Under the pieces are notes generated by a model, which did not search any database, was not told the DNA's origin, and saw nothing but the letters and a program-made list of their open reading frames with translations. A stretch of 61,042 nucleotides of DNA from UBA6176 sp032119375 (GTDB lineage: Bacteria; Verrucomicrobiota; Verrucomicrobiia; Limisphaerales; UBA9464), in the NCBI GenBank assembly GCA_964430505.1, contig CAYSGH010000019.1, forward strand, positions 1-61,042, written 5' to 3'. Numbering within the stretch: the first letter of the stretch is position 1; each line of letters opens with the position of its first letter. Below are positions 36,001 to 43,751 of the stretch, piece after piece. The position numbers and the translations under genes were made by a program.

Positions 36001-38952
36001 GCCCCCGTTGAAGAGGTGCCGGTGCACGCGGTCCGCAAACAACAGCCGGAACTCCGGGTGCTGCCGCAGCCGCGCATAGAAGTTGCCGATGGCCGATCCG
36101 GCGATCTCGGTGAACGTGTTGCCCGAGACGGAGCGCCCGCCCCAGCCGAACGCCCATTCGGCGTCCCAGATGTAGTAGCGCCAGCGCGCCCCGGCCCTGC
36201 GTTCGCGCGCGGCCCGCCAGTTGTTCCCGGGCCAGTCGCCCGTGTAGCCGTAGGCGTTCACCAGCAGGTAATCGACGAAGTTCGTCACATCGAGCCGCTG
36301 GCACGTCTTCTGGTACCACGCGTCCGTCTTGGCGTCGCCCAGCGCCATCTCGTTCACCAACCGGTTCCAGTCCGAGCTGTCGCCGTCCACCACGCCGCTT
36401 TGCGACATCACGTCCCAGGCAGGCCCGCCCCCGTGATGCAGCGCGAGGAAGTCCGACTCCACCCGCTCGACCGGGTTGTAGTAGCCGGACGAACGGCCGT
36501 TGAGGAACAGGCTCACGAACGTGCCGCGCGCCGACACCTGCCCGCAGTCCGCCAGCAGGCGCCGCATGATCTCGTCGCGCACGAACGGGTTGAGGTCGTT
36601 CGAGCCCGCCCGGCACACGACGGCGTCGTATTCCTCCACGCCGGCCACGGGCACGAGCGGGAAGCGCAGGCGCCCCGCGCCGTAGTCGCCCCGGAAGTAC
36701 AGGCGCCACGAGAACTTGCTCGTGGGCGTCAGGCGGGGCCGAAACCAGTCGCTCGCGTGCAGCCGCAGCCCTGCGTCCACCTGGAACTCGCCGTTGCCCG
36801 AGGGCGTCAGCAGCTCGACGGACGCGGGTCGTTCCCAGGCGATGCCCCGGTTGTTCGGGTTGAAGTAGTCCGTCGCCAGTCGGCGCACCCATGCTCCCGA
36901 GCCATCACGGGTGCCGCCCTGCATCCCAACGATGCCCGTGGGGCCGGTGAGGTGGTTGGTGGCCGTGACGATCGACAGCGCGGGCAAGCCACGCTGGGCG
37001 ACGCCCAGGCCCACCAGGTAGCTGTGCGTGGCCGTGCGCGATGGCAGCAGGCCGTCCTTCACCGCGTTGGCCCGCACGACGGTCGTGCGGGTGATCGAGA
37101 TGGGGCCCGCATACTCCACGCTGTTCGTCGCGTTGGGGTCCGACCCGTTCAACGTGTACCGGATCCGCGCGCCGGGCGTGGGCGTGGACAGCATGATCTC
37201 AAACCCGCCCTGGAAGTAGCCGCGCTCGACGCTGAACCGGACGTCCGCGCACGCCCCCGTCACCACGACGCCCCCGTTCGTCGCGCCCGGCGTGCCCGGC
37301 CGCACGTAGGCCCACTCGCCCGAGGCCATCCGCGCCCAGGCAATGTCATTGCGCTGCCCGGGATACTCGGCGGGGAGGCTGCTGATCGCGCGCCGCGGCG
37401 ACTCCGCGTTGAACAACCCCACCGTCTCCCCGTCCCGCGCCAGCCGGAAGCTCGTGTGCATCCGGCCCTTCGTCGGGTCCCGCCGGTCCTTGCCGCTCGC
37501 GAAGACCACGAGGTATTGCCCTGCCGCCAGCGACGTCGGCGGGAACACCCACGCGTCCTCGCCATCCGTGGAGTCCGCCAAGGCCAGCCCGTCGAGGTTC
37601 ACGGCGCTGGACCCGAAGTTGTGCAGCTCGATCCACGACTGTTCCTCGCCGTCCTCGTCCTTCAACCCCGTCGCGTTCGCCGCCATCACCTCGTTGATCC
37701 GAACCGCCGGGTCCGGTCGCTGCGGGTCCACGAAGACGCTCCAGGACGCGCCCGCGAAGGCCAGCGGATGCGAGCCCACGTCCGTGATCGCAGCGTTGGT
37801 GGCGAAGGTGATTCGGGCGACGCCCCGGCCCTGCGCCGGGAACGTGAAGACATAGGGCCCGTCCGCGATCCCCTCCACGCCCGTGGCCGGCACGCCGTTC
37901 ACCAGCAGGTCCGACGCGTCCACGCCTTGCACCGGCTCCGAGAAGCGCACGGTCACGCTGGAAAGCTGTTGCACGAACCCCGACGGCGGACGCCGCTCCG
38001 CCAAAGTCGGCGGCTCCGGGTCCAGCAACAGGTAGGACCACGTCGAGCCCGTCGCCGTTGCCGGGAACGCGTTGGGGATGGACGCACGGTCCGTGATGCC
38101 GTGGTCGGCGATCCATCGCGCCTCCACCGGCCCAAACGGATGCGGCGCGAACTGGTACTCGTAGGTCGTGGGGCTCAAGGCCCGGAAGCCAATCGACGGC
38201 CGCGCGTTCAACACCAGGTCGCCCGGGTCCACCCCCGCGACCTGCTCGGTGAAGGTCACGGTCACCTTCGTCAGGTTGGTGGCATCCCCCGGCGCGGGGA
38301 TGACGCTCGCGATCCGCGGCGGCTCGGATTCGTTCGCGAACGACGTCAGCTCCGCGTCCAGGAACAGGTCGAGCCCGGAGATCAGGTCGTTGAACGCCTG
38401 GATCGCCAGCACGTTCTCGCCCGCTTGCAGCGCGCCGGACACGGGCACCTCGTACAACGCATACGCCGTGGGTTCCGGGGCGCCCACCGTGGCGTGGTCC
38501 GGAGCCCGATGATCGTCAAACGGGCGGTCGCCCGGGGCGCAGTTGTAGCGGGCGACCTCGCGCCCGTTGAGATACGCCACGAAGCCGTCGTCGCTCGCCG
38601 CCTTGAGCACGATGCGCGTGATGTCCGTGGGGTTCGGGCACTGGAACTTCGTTCGGAGGTACACGGTCGAGTACCGGTTGCGCATGTCCGCAAGGAGGGT
38701 GCCGTTGGTCAGGCCCTTGCCGTACGAAAACGGGGCGTTGGCGGTGGCCCAGGACGCGTCGTCGAAGGCAAGGTCACGCCACAGGGTCCGCGTCGCGGCG
38801 GGCTCGGCCGTGCCCTTGAACATCTTCCACACGCCGTTGGTGGTGACCAAGGCCTGGGCACGTACGACGACCGATGGACTGCCCGCCACGACCCACGCCA
38901 CCACCAGGTGCCAGGGCCACGCCCACGCCGCCCTCCTTCGTCGGGAATGCAT
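33022..38952 (-). CDS. Giant secreted lamin-tail/CotH protein
   Basis: 1976 residues, exported. Domains in order: a galactose-binding-like domain (about 41-205, RTKFQCPNPTDITRIVLKA, SDDGFVAYLNGREVARYN); Big-like segments (about 207-417); a lamin-tail domain (VRINEVMAANATGLKDEDGE); a chitobiase-type segment (IRYTLNGSDPNATNSVEY); and a CotH-like region (about 650-950, TPTSKFSWRLYFRGDYG, YYIWDAEWAFGWG). Several further lamin-tail domains follow (VRISEVMYQPPGGAEFEFVE, VRINEWLAASPLRGDFIELY). A thrombospondin type 3-like calcium repeat lies at about 1844-1900 (DLDDDLLPDDWELANGLDP). In the CotH acidic motif one Asp is Glu (WDAEW). The start is ATG 38952; an earlier GTG at 38988 lies outside the signal peptide. 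It probably acts at the cell surface. Function unknown. Confidence 0.9.
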   Translation of the reverse strand: MHSRRRRAAWAWPWHLVVAWVVAGSPSVVVRAQALVTTNGVWKMFKGTAEPAATRTLWRDLAFDDASWATANAPFSYGKGLTNGTLLADMRNRYSTVYLRTKFQCPNPTDITRIVLKAASDDGFVAYLNGREVARYNCAPGDRPFDDHRAPDHATVGAPEPTAYALYEVPVSGALQAGENVLAIQAFNDLISGLDLFLDAELTSFANESEPPRIASVIPAPGDATNLTKVTVTFTEQVAGVDPGDLVLNARPSIGFRALSPTTYEYQFAPHPFGPVEARWIADHGITDRASIPNAFPATATGSTWSYLLLDPEPPTLAERRPPSGFVQQLSSVTVRFSEPVQGVDASDLLVNGVPATGVEGIADGPYVFTFPAQGRGVARITFATNAAITDVGSHPLAFAGASWSVFVDPQRPDPAVRINEVMAANATGLKDEDGEEQSWIELHNFGSSAVNLDGLALADSTDGEDAWVFPPTSLAAGQYLVVFASGKDRRDPTKGRMHTSFRLARDGETVGLFNAESPRRAISSLPAEYPGQRNDIAWARMASGEWAYVRPGTPGATNGGVVVTGACADVRFSVERGYFQGGFEIMLSTPTPGARIRYTLNGSDPNATNSVEYAGPISITRTTVVRANAVKDGLLPSRTATHSYLVGLGVAQRGLPALSIVTATNHLTGPTGIVGMQGGTRDGSGAWVRRLATDYFNPNNRGIAWERPASVELLTPSGNGEFQVDAGLRLHASDWFRPRLTPTSKFSWRLYFRGDYGAGRLRFPLVPVAGVEEYDAVVCRAGSNDLNPFVRDEIMRRLLADCGQVSARGTFVSLFLNGRSSGYYNPVERVESDFLALHHGGGPAWDVMSQSGVVDGDSSDWNRLVNEMALGDAKTDAWYQKTCQRLDVTNFVDYLLVNAYGYTGDWPGNNWRAARERRAGARWRYYIWDAEWAFGWGGRSVSGNTFTEIAGSAIGNFYARLRQHPEFRLLFADRVHRHLFNGGALTATNVTRHFADTTTGLGPLITGLDLGITNTWVRNRPASLRQHLVAQGLFASSNAPVLRQHGGRVPRGFVLTLTNLSGTMWYTLDGSDPRVAFTGRTSVLARAYSPAAPLVLTEPALLRARSLDGTNWSALSEAVFELGDPLPPVRISEVMYQPPGGAEFEFVEVRNLSARPVDVSGFTLDGVELRLVRGAILPAGAAWVFASDKRPASFATRYPGVAVAAWFAGALDNAGEELVLRDALGNPVDRVRFRPDAGWPPEAAGGGRSLERVDLGRDGSDPAAWRASLVVGGAPGVVRAEPPVGPAVRIDEVFAGNNGRISRGGNAPDFVELRNLSGAALDVSGWTLQRADRTNRLLLPSGTILAADARLVAWFGDAAPGDLAAGFRLAATGGVLVLANPAGVPVSTFAYGPQADAWSCGYAEGTAWPVVLDPSPGTPNAPVATADPARVTINEWLPNPAPGGDDIVEWFNADPALPAFLPGGWLALSNEVHVVRFPVVLRPRGFAVLRANGGTAPDELPFRLPASGGVLRWFAPDARLVSEARWTNAAEGVAFGRVPDGGTNTMAFVLGGTPGAPNVLSAPPGPQFSEVYARAIPGGSMDVSRDWVELLNSATNHASIAGWRIALRSPETRSWTVPDGIVLAPGARYRIRADAMQPPSMQASVVVNTGFALPDEGGVLELLGADSLLRQRLVFGPQIPGRSLGVDASGAWRLMEQPTPGRTNGAAAVTGAGDRVRINEWLAASPLRGDFIELYNADTNVVEVSGWRLTDDPSLAGANRFVVAPLSFIGPSSWLVFEADGQPEVGPLHLPFGLSAEGESVRLYRPTTNLVDSVTVLPMVSAAVGGRFPDGTETVASLARPTPGLANVLDSDLDDDLLPDDWELANGLDPRDSKDAARDADGDGRSNLDEFRAGTDPRDGASVLALEAVATAGGVSLRFEARPGRSYWVQARESWDAPWVGVGLVPSGDGPRRAEMEVPKGDGAQRYFRVVTPAP

Positions 38953-39045
38953 CCCCGCGATCCCAGCAGTTTCAGCGCCGAAAGGCACGCCCGCAGGTCA
39001 ACGCCCGCTGGTGCGGGCCGGGGTGAACCCGAGGTCCGGGTCCGG

Positions 39046-39525
39046 CTAGGGAGCCGCCTTTTTCCTGGGCAGGGCCTTCTGCTGGGCCTTGCCCTTCGCA
39101 TCCCCCTTGGCCTTGGGGCGCGTCGGCGATCCGCCCGGCGTCGAGGGCGTCACCACGCTCGACTTGGCAAGGCCCCGGAGTCCCTCGATGGCCAGCAGGA
39201 TCTGCTGGCGGTCCGCCACGCGGTTGCGCTCGACGGACCGCACCTGCTCCGCGACCTGCCGAAGCTGGTCGGTCGTGGCATAGGGCCGGGGCGCGTGGGC
39301 CGTGACCCGGAGCTGCTCCGTGGCGGAACGCATCCGAACGACCTCCACCCGCAGGTCCTGCAACGTGGTGCGGAAGGACTCGATGGCAGCCTCCTGGCTG
39401 GCGACGCGGTGCAGCAGTCGTTGGTAATCCTCGACCGGCACTTCCACCGCCATGACGCGCGCCGCCGCCGCCACGATGCAGGCGGCAAGGACCCAAGACG
39501 GCATGCGGGAAAGGGCGGTGTGCAT
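39046..39525 (-). CDS. Small exported coiled-coil protein with a Lys/Pro-rich tail
   Basis: 159 residues, not recognised. A signal peptide (MHTALSRMPSWVLAACIVAAAARVMA) is followed by a predicted coiled coil (about 30-100; RLLHRVASQEAAIESFRTTL and DQLRQVAEQVRSVERNR). The tail is Pro, Lys and Ala-rich and strongly basic (KAKGDAKGKAQQKALPRKKAA). The coiled coil suggests oligomerisation, and the basic tail may bind an anionic polymer; both are inference. The start is ATG 39525. It is 66 nt downstream of the cytochrome c'-like lipoprotein gene, with an 11-bp hairpin between them. Confidence 0.72.
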   Translation of the reverse strand: MHTALSRMPSWVLAACIVAAAARVMAVEVPVEDYQRLLHRVASQEAAIESFRTTLQDLRVEVVRMRSATEQLRVTAHAPRPYATTDQLRQVAEQVRSVERNRVADRQQILLAIEGLRGLAKSSVVTPSTPGGSPTRPKAKGDAKGKAQQKALPRKKAAP

Positions 39526-39535
39526 GGGACAGCAA

Positions 39536-39573
39536 CGCCCGGGACGAATGCCGCGAAGGGGGCGTCCCGGGCG
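39536..39573 (-). other. Strong hairpin between two minus-strand genes
   Basis: A perfect 11-bp stem (CGCCCGGGACG / CGTCCCGGGCG) with a 16-nt loop. No T-tract follows on either strand, so this is not a standard intrinsic terminator. It could be an mRNA-stability or processing structure. Confidence 0.6.
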
Positions 39574-39591
39574 CTTCAACCCGGAACAAGG

Positions 39592-39957
39592 CTAGCTGGG
39601 CTTGTGGACGGAATGACAGGCCTTGCAGTTGACAGCAGACTTCCATTGGTCGGCCGCACCGGGGCTGCCGGCCGCGAGGGCCTTCGCCGCCGCGTGGAGG
39701 GCCGTCGTCTTCTCGGTCCAGCTTTGCAGGTCGCCTTTGGGAGGCGTGTTGAGCGTCAGTTGGTAGGTCAACCCCACCATCGTCTCCAGGTCCTTGGCCG
39801 TGCCCTCGCCCTTGGAAACCTTGGCACACAGGGACGTCTTGCCCTCGAAGCCCTCCTCCATGACCTGCTCGATGGTCTTGGAGGCCTTGGGATGGGTGGC
39901 GCAGCCAGCGAGGGCCAGGGCCGCCGCCGCAAACGTGATCGGAACGCGAAGCTTCAT
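39592..39957 (-). CDS. Cytochrome c'-like lipoprotein
   Basis: 121 residues. The lipobox ALAGC places the acylated Cys at residue 19. The mature part is mostly helical. A single heme motif CKACH lies at 111-115, close to the C-terminus, as in the four-helix class II cytochromes (cytochrome c'). These bind heme c in the periplasm and interact with NO or take part in electron transfer. The lipid anchor indicates attachment to a membrane face. The residue spacing fits cytochrome c' but overall similarity is not obvious, so a different small monoheme protein is possible. The start is ATG 39957; the 346-bp region upstream has no gene. Confidence 0.78.
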   Translation of the reverse strand: MKLRVPITFAAAALALAGCATHPKASKTIEQVMEEGFEGKTSLCAKVSKGEGTAKDLETMVGLTYQLTLNTPPKGDLQSWTEKTTALHAAAKALAAGSPGAADQWKSAVNCKACHSVHKPS

Positions 39958-40303
39958 CTTTCTGTGGGAATGTGGTGAACGCCCTCGCACGGGACGCACC
40001 CACCACGAGGACCCCGGAAGAAAAGCGCCCGTCGTTCGGAAGGCCAAGCGGGAAGTGCGGGGCACGGCGCGATGGGGAGGCCAGGCGTCCAGGCCGCCTC
40101 GTTGGTTCCGCCGGCAGATGTCAGCGAGGTGCGGACCCATCCATACCGCGTGGCGACCCCCCGAGGCATCCCCGGCGATCCCAATGGGGCGCCCGGGGAG
40201 GCCGCAGCAAGACGGCCCACCAGCTCTCCAGCTCTCCAGCTGGGCACCCATGCCCCCCAAGGAACGGCCACGGACCCACCCGCTCCAGCCACAAGGTCCC
40301 GTG
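39958..40303. other. 346-bp intergenic region with a short tandem repeat
   Basis: It separates the acyl carrier protein gene end from the cytochrome c'-like gene. I see no coding region or RNA gene. A tandem CAGCTCTC repeat (about 40221-40240) is flanked by GCCCA and TGGGC, so a small hairpin is possible. The promoter for the lipoprotein gene probably lies here, but I cannot assign -35/-10 boxes. Confidence 0.5.
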
Positions 40304-40597
40304 TCAAGACATGGCCCCATCGCCCCCGGGCGTCCGATGGGCATGGACGGCGGCGGCGATGGTGCCGATGGACTTGAGGATGGCCTGCGCCTGGCCCACG
40401 TCCTGGATCTTCAGCCCGTAGGCCTTGTCCAAGGCCACGACGATCTGGAGCGCGTCCACGGAGTCGAGCCCCAGTCCGCCGGGCCCGAACAGCGGCTGGT
40501 CCTCGGCGAGTTGGTCCGGCGGTTGGGGAAGCATGAGCGTCTCCACCAGGAGCGCCTTGATTTCCCCGGGCAACCCGGGCGGGACGGATTCATTCAT
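40304..40597 (-). CDS. Acyl carrier protein of a type II FAS/PKS-like cluster
   Basis: 97 residues. The 4'-phosphopantetheine attachment motif GLDSVDALQIVVAL gives Ser46; the preceding DQPLFGPGGLGLDS is the usual loop. Holo-ACP would carry the growing acyl chain between the ketosynthase, ketoreductase and tailoring enzymes encoded upstream. The C-terminus is slightly longer than usual and ends in a Gly-rich tail. The start is ATG 40597; another ATG at 40593 is out of frame. It is the last gene of the minus-strand set and lies 61 nt after the ketoreductase. The local context makes a dedicated pathway carrier more likely than the primary fatty-acid ACP. Confidence 0.92.
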   Translation of the reverse strand: MNESVPPGLPGEIKALLVETLMLPQPPDQLAEDQPLFGPGGLGLDSVDALQIVVALDKAYGLKIQDVGQAQAILKSIGTIAAAVHAHRTPGGDGAMS

Positions 40598-40658
40598 GTG
40601 CGGCGACGCGGTGCGCCCGGGCCACCTTCGGCCCGGGCAAAACGGCGGCCAGCGTGGT

Positions 40659-41387
40659 TCAGAGGATGCCCCCGTCAATCTTCAAGGTGGCGCCGGTGAT
40701 GTACGAGGCGTCGTCGCCCGCAAGGAACCGCACGGCGGCCGCCACCTCCGACGGCCGCCCGAAGCGTCGCATGGGCACTTGGGCCAGTGCCGCCGCCCTG
40801 CGATCGGCCGCCATCCCCGCCAGCGCCTCCGTCTCGATGTAGCCCGGGCACACGGCGTTCACCGTGATCCCGATGCGCGCCGTCTCCTTCGCGAGCGCAT
40901 GCGTCAGCGCCACCACCCCGGCCTTCGCCGCCGCGTAGTTGGCCTGGCCCGGCGGCGACAGCAGTGCGCTCAGCGACGCCACGTTCACGATCCGGCCCCA
41001 TCGCCGGTGAATCATCCCGGGCAACACCGCCTGGCACCCGTGGAACACCCCGTCCAGGTTCGCCTGCAACACGGACGACCACGCCGACGGCGGCATCGTC
41101 GCCAGCAACCCGTCCTCGTGACGCCCCGCGTTGTTCACCAGCACGTCCAAACGCCCGTCCTTCCCCACCACCTCGGCCACCGCGCGCGCCCAATCCCCCG
41201 GCGACGTCACGTCCAGCGCCACCACGCGGCACGTGTCCGGCAACTCCGCCGCCAACGCCTCCGCGCGGTCCCGACCGCTTCGCACCCCCAGCCACACCCG
41301 ATGCCCGGCCGACTCCTGCACGAAGGCCCGGGCGATGGCGTCCCCCAGCCCGCCGTTGGCTCCCGTGACCAAGACCACTCGATTCAT
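40659..41387 (-). CDS. 3-oxoacyl-ACP reductase (FabG-like ketoreductase)
   Basis: A 242-residue classical short-chain dehydrogenase/reductase that would reduce 3-oxoacyl-ACP with NADPH. The cofactor motif TGANGGLG is at 8-15 and NNAG at 85-88. The catalytic tetrad is N110, S138, Y151 and K155, in NVASLSALL and YAAAKAG. The C-terminus ends DGGIL as usual. The start ATG 41387 overlaps the stop of the upstream ketosynthase-like gene as ATGA, so translation is coupled. The frame is open to 41546 only through Gly-rich sequence antisense-like to the preceding gene. Its cluster position indicates a pathway-specific role. Confidence 0.94.
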   Translation of the reverse strand: MNRVVLVTGANGGLGDAIARAFVQESAGHRVWLGVRSGRDRAEALAAELPDTCRVVALDVTSPGDWARAVAEVVGKDGRLDVLVNNAGRHEDGLLATMPPSAWSSVLQANLDGVFHGCQAVLPGMIHRRWGRIVNVASLSALLSPPGQANYAAAKAGVVALTHALAKETARIGITVNAVCPGYIETEALAGMAADRRAAALAQVPMRRFGRPSEVAAAVRFLAGDDASYITGATLKIDGGIL

Positions 41388-42412
41388 AAAGGAACGCCCT
41401 CCCCTCGAAGGCCGGACGCCGCGGGCTTCCCCGCCCGCAGCACCGCCGCAATCACCTGCTCGTTCGATCCCGCCGTCTCCACCACCACCTCGCCCGTGGA
41501 GCTGGCCCCCGCCGCCAGCGCCTCCGCCGCCGCCACCACCTGCCACGCGCCCGTCGCACCCAATCCCTCACCCAGCACGGGCCCCGGGAAAACCCAGCCG
41601 CCCCGCACGTCGCCAGGCGCACTCGACAACGCGGGCGTCCCCTCGCGCGCCACCGCTTCCCATTGGCCGCGCGCCCGCGCGAGGGCCACCGACCGCCCCC
41701 GCCGATCCATGAAGACCTCCGGGCTCGTCACCGCCGCCAGTTCCACCCGCCCCGGGCCGCGCCCCATCCACACCGCCCCAGCCCCTTCCGCCACCACTAC
41801 CCCACGTGCCACCCGCCCCATCGCGTCGCAGGTGATCGGGTCCGCCTCCTCGCCCCCCACGACGAGGCACCCGTCCACGAGGTCGTCCTCCAGCCACTGC
41901 GCGGCCAACGCCATCCCATGGATGAAGCCGCCCTCGTCCCCCACCAACGTGTAGTTCGCGGCCCTCGCGCCCAGCACCGCGCCCAGGTGCGACGCCGGCG
42001 CGTTGAAGACGGTTTCCGGGAACACGATCGGGCTCGCCGTGGACGGGTCTCGCAGCACCTCCCCGTAGAACCTCCGCGAGTAGCCAATGCAACCCGTGAA
42101 GATGCTGCACACGATCCCAAGCCGGAACGACGGGCCCGTCGCCTCCCCCGCCATCCCGCCCAACGCCTCCATCGCCGCCGCCACCACGAACTGCGACAAC
42201 GGGCTCGACCGGCGCAGGCGCGGATGCGCCAGGATGGCGGGGCGCGGGGACGCTGCGGGCACCCGACGCGCGAGCATCGCGTCGGGGTGACCCGGCCAAG
42301 GCAAGGGTTGCGGCTCGATCTGCCGCCGGTCCCGCAATGCCTCCCACATCAACCCCGAGCCCCAGCCGGCCGGCGAAACCGCGCCCCACCCGTGCAGGAA
42401 CACCCCGCTCAC
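41384..42412 (-). CDS. Ketosynthase-like partner lacking the catalytic Cys (KS-beta/chain-length-factor-like)
   Basis: A 342-residue thiolase-fold protein. It resembles beta-ketoacyl-ACP synthases: FLHGWGAVSPAGWGSG at the N-terminus, and NYTLVGDEGGFIHGMALAAQ followed by GCLVVGGEEAD where KS enzymes have the active-site Cys loop and GGAE strand. At the nucleophile position there is no Cys but a D/E-G segment near residues 159-161. It is also shorter than KS-alpha (about 420). Type II PKS systems pair an active KS with such an inactive subunit that sets chain length. The start is GTG 42412, forming a GTGA overlap with the upstream ketosynthase stop. That coupling supports a heterodimer with equal synthesis. 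Confidence 0.82.
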   Translation of the reverse strand: MSGVFLHGWGAVSPAGWGSGLMWEALRDRRQIEPQPLPWPGHPDAMLARRVPAASPRPAILAHPRLRRSSPLSQFVVAAAMEALGGMAGEATGPSFRLGIVCSIFTGCIGYSRRFYGEVLRDPSTASPIVFPETVFNAPASHLGAVLGARAANYTLVGDEGGFIHGMALAAQWLEDDLVDGCLVVGGEEADPITCDAMGRVARGVVVAEGAGAVWMGRGPGRVELAAVTSPEVFMDRRGRSVALARARGQWEAVAREGTPALSSAPGDVRGGWVFPGPVLGEGLGATGAWQVVAAAEALAAGASSTGEVVVETAGSNEQVIAAVLRAGKPAASGLRGEGVPL

Positions 42413-43674
42413 GACGCCCTCCTCAACACCAGGCTCGCGTTGGCCCCGCCGAATCCAAACGAGTTGGTCAAAGCCCACTCGAAGGCCCGGCGCGTGGGCT
42501 CCCGCACCAACGGGAACCCGCACGCCGGGTCCGGCTCGCCCCCGCCGAGCTGCGGCGGCAACCACTGCCCCGCCAGCGCCAGCAGGCACGCCGCCGCCTC
42601 CACCGCCCCGGCCGCGCCCAACAGGTGGCCCATCGCCGCCTTCGTGGAGCTCACCGGCATCCGCGCCGCGTGTTCCCCGGCCCACGCCATGATGGCGCGC
42701 GCCTCCGCCACGTCGTTGGCCGGCGTTCCCGTGCCATGCGCGTTCACATACCCCACCTCCCCGGGCGTCACGCCGGCCTGCGCGCACGCGGCCCGCATCG
42801 CCGCCAAGGCCGCCGACCCACCCGGCTCCGGCTGCGTCAGGTGATGCACATCCGTCGCCACCCCGTACCCGCACACCTCGCCCAGGACGGCCGCGCCGCG
42901 TTCCCGTGCTGCCTCCCATTCCTCCAGGCACACCACCGCCGCGCCCTCCCCCAGCATCAACCCGTCCCGCGACGCATCGAAGGGTCGGCAACGCGTGGGC
43001 GACAACGCCTGCAACGAGTCGAACCCCGCGAACACGAGCTGGCACAGGGCGTCGTACCCGCCCGCAAGGACGCGCCGGGCACGGCCCGAGCGAACCTGCT
43101 GGAAGGCATGGCCGATGGCGTTCGCTCCGGACGCGCAGGCGTTGGCGATCACGGTGATGTCGCCCCCGAGCCCGAGGGCCGCCGCAACGTCCTGGGCCTG
43201 GCGTTGCGGCTGGTAATGCACCAGGCGCGTCACCTGCCCCGGGTGTTTCGGCACCGGCGCGTGCGCCGCGCGGAAGTAGGCCTCCCCCAGCGTCATCCCG
43301 CCGCTGGTTGTCCCCAGCACCACGGGCGTCACGTCGCGCCCCCCATCCGTCATTCGCTCCCAACCCGCCTGGCTCCACGCCTCGTGCGCCGCCCACAGCA
43401 CCATGCGGCCCGCGCGATCCATCCGCGCCGCCTCGCGCTCGCCCAGCCGCGTCGCGGGCAGCCCCGGCGGCACGTCCACCTCGCCCGCCCGCTTCACCCG
43501 TTGCCGGGACACGTCGAAGAGCGTCACGGGCCGGAACGCGGCCCGTCCCGACGGGAAGGCCTCGGTGTGGGCCGGCGTGCCGATCCCCAGGGGCGTCACC
43601 AAGCCAAGGCCGGTGACCGCCACCCGGCAGGGGCGACGACGTTCGGCAAGGCAAGGCCGGTACAACATGCGCAT
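42409..43674 (-). CDS. 3-oxoacyl-ACP synthase (FabF-like, active KS-alpha)
   Basis: A 421-residue condensing enzyme that joins malonyl-ACP to an acyl chain with loss of CO2. The catalytic triad is complete: C180 in NACASGANAIG, H313 in NAHGTGTPAND, and H350 in SSTKAAMGH with K345. The N-terminal RVAVTGLGLVTPLG and C-terminal NSFGFGGANASLVL are standard. The start is ATG 43674 (ATG 43668 is also possible). It is the first gene of the minus-strand set and lies 77 bp from the divergent halogenase-like gene, so a shared bidirectional promoter region is likely. It could be pathway-specific FabF or the alpha subunit of a small type II PKS. Confidence 0.94.
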   Translation of the reverse strand: MRMLYRPCLAERRRPCRVAVTGLGLVTPLGIGTPAHTEAFPSGRAAFRPVTLFDVSRQRVKRAGEVDVPPGLPATRLGEREAARMDRAGRMVLWAAHEAWSQAGWERMTDGGRDVTPVVLGTTSGGMTLGEAYFRAAHAPVPKHPGQVTRLVHYQPQRQAQDVAAALGLGGDITVIANACASGANAIGHAFQQVRSGRARRVLAGGYDALCQLVFAGFDSLQALSPTRCRPFDASRDGLMLGEGAAVVCLEEWEAARERGAAVLGEVCGYGVATDVHHLTQPEPGGSAALAAMRAACAQAGVTPGEVGYVNAHGTGTPANDVAEARAIMAWAGEHAARMPVSSTKAAMGHLLGAAGAVEAAACLLALAGQWLPPQLGGGEPDPACGFPLVREPTRRAFEWALTNSFGFGGANASLVLRRAS

Positions 43675-43751
43675 CTCAGGCTATGGAGGGCCGCGCCCAC
43701 GTCAACGCGATGGCTTGCCCTCGGCCGTTCTTCCAGAACAACGTGCACCCC

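Noticed and set aside
40598..40678. N-terminal extension of the acyl carrier protein
   Set aside because: The added residues are Pro/Arg/Trp-rich and overlap the ketoreductase 3' end; ACPs start close to the helix that follows ATG 40597.
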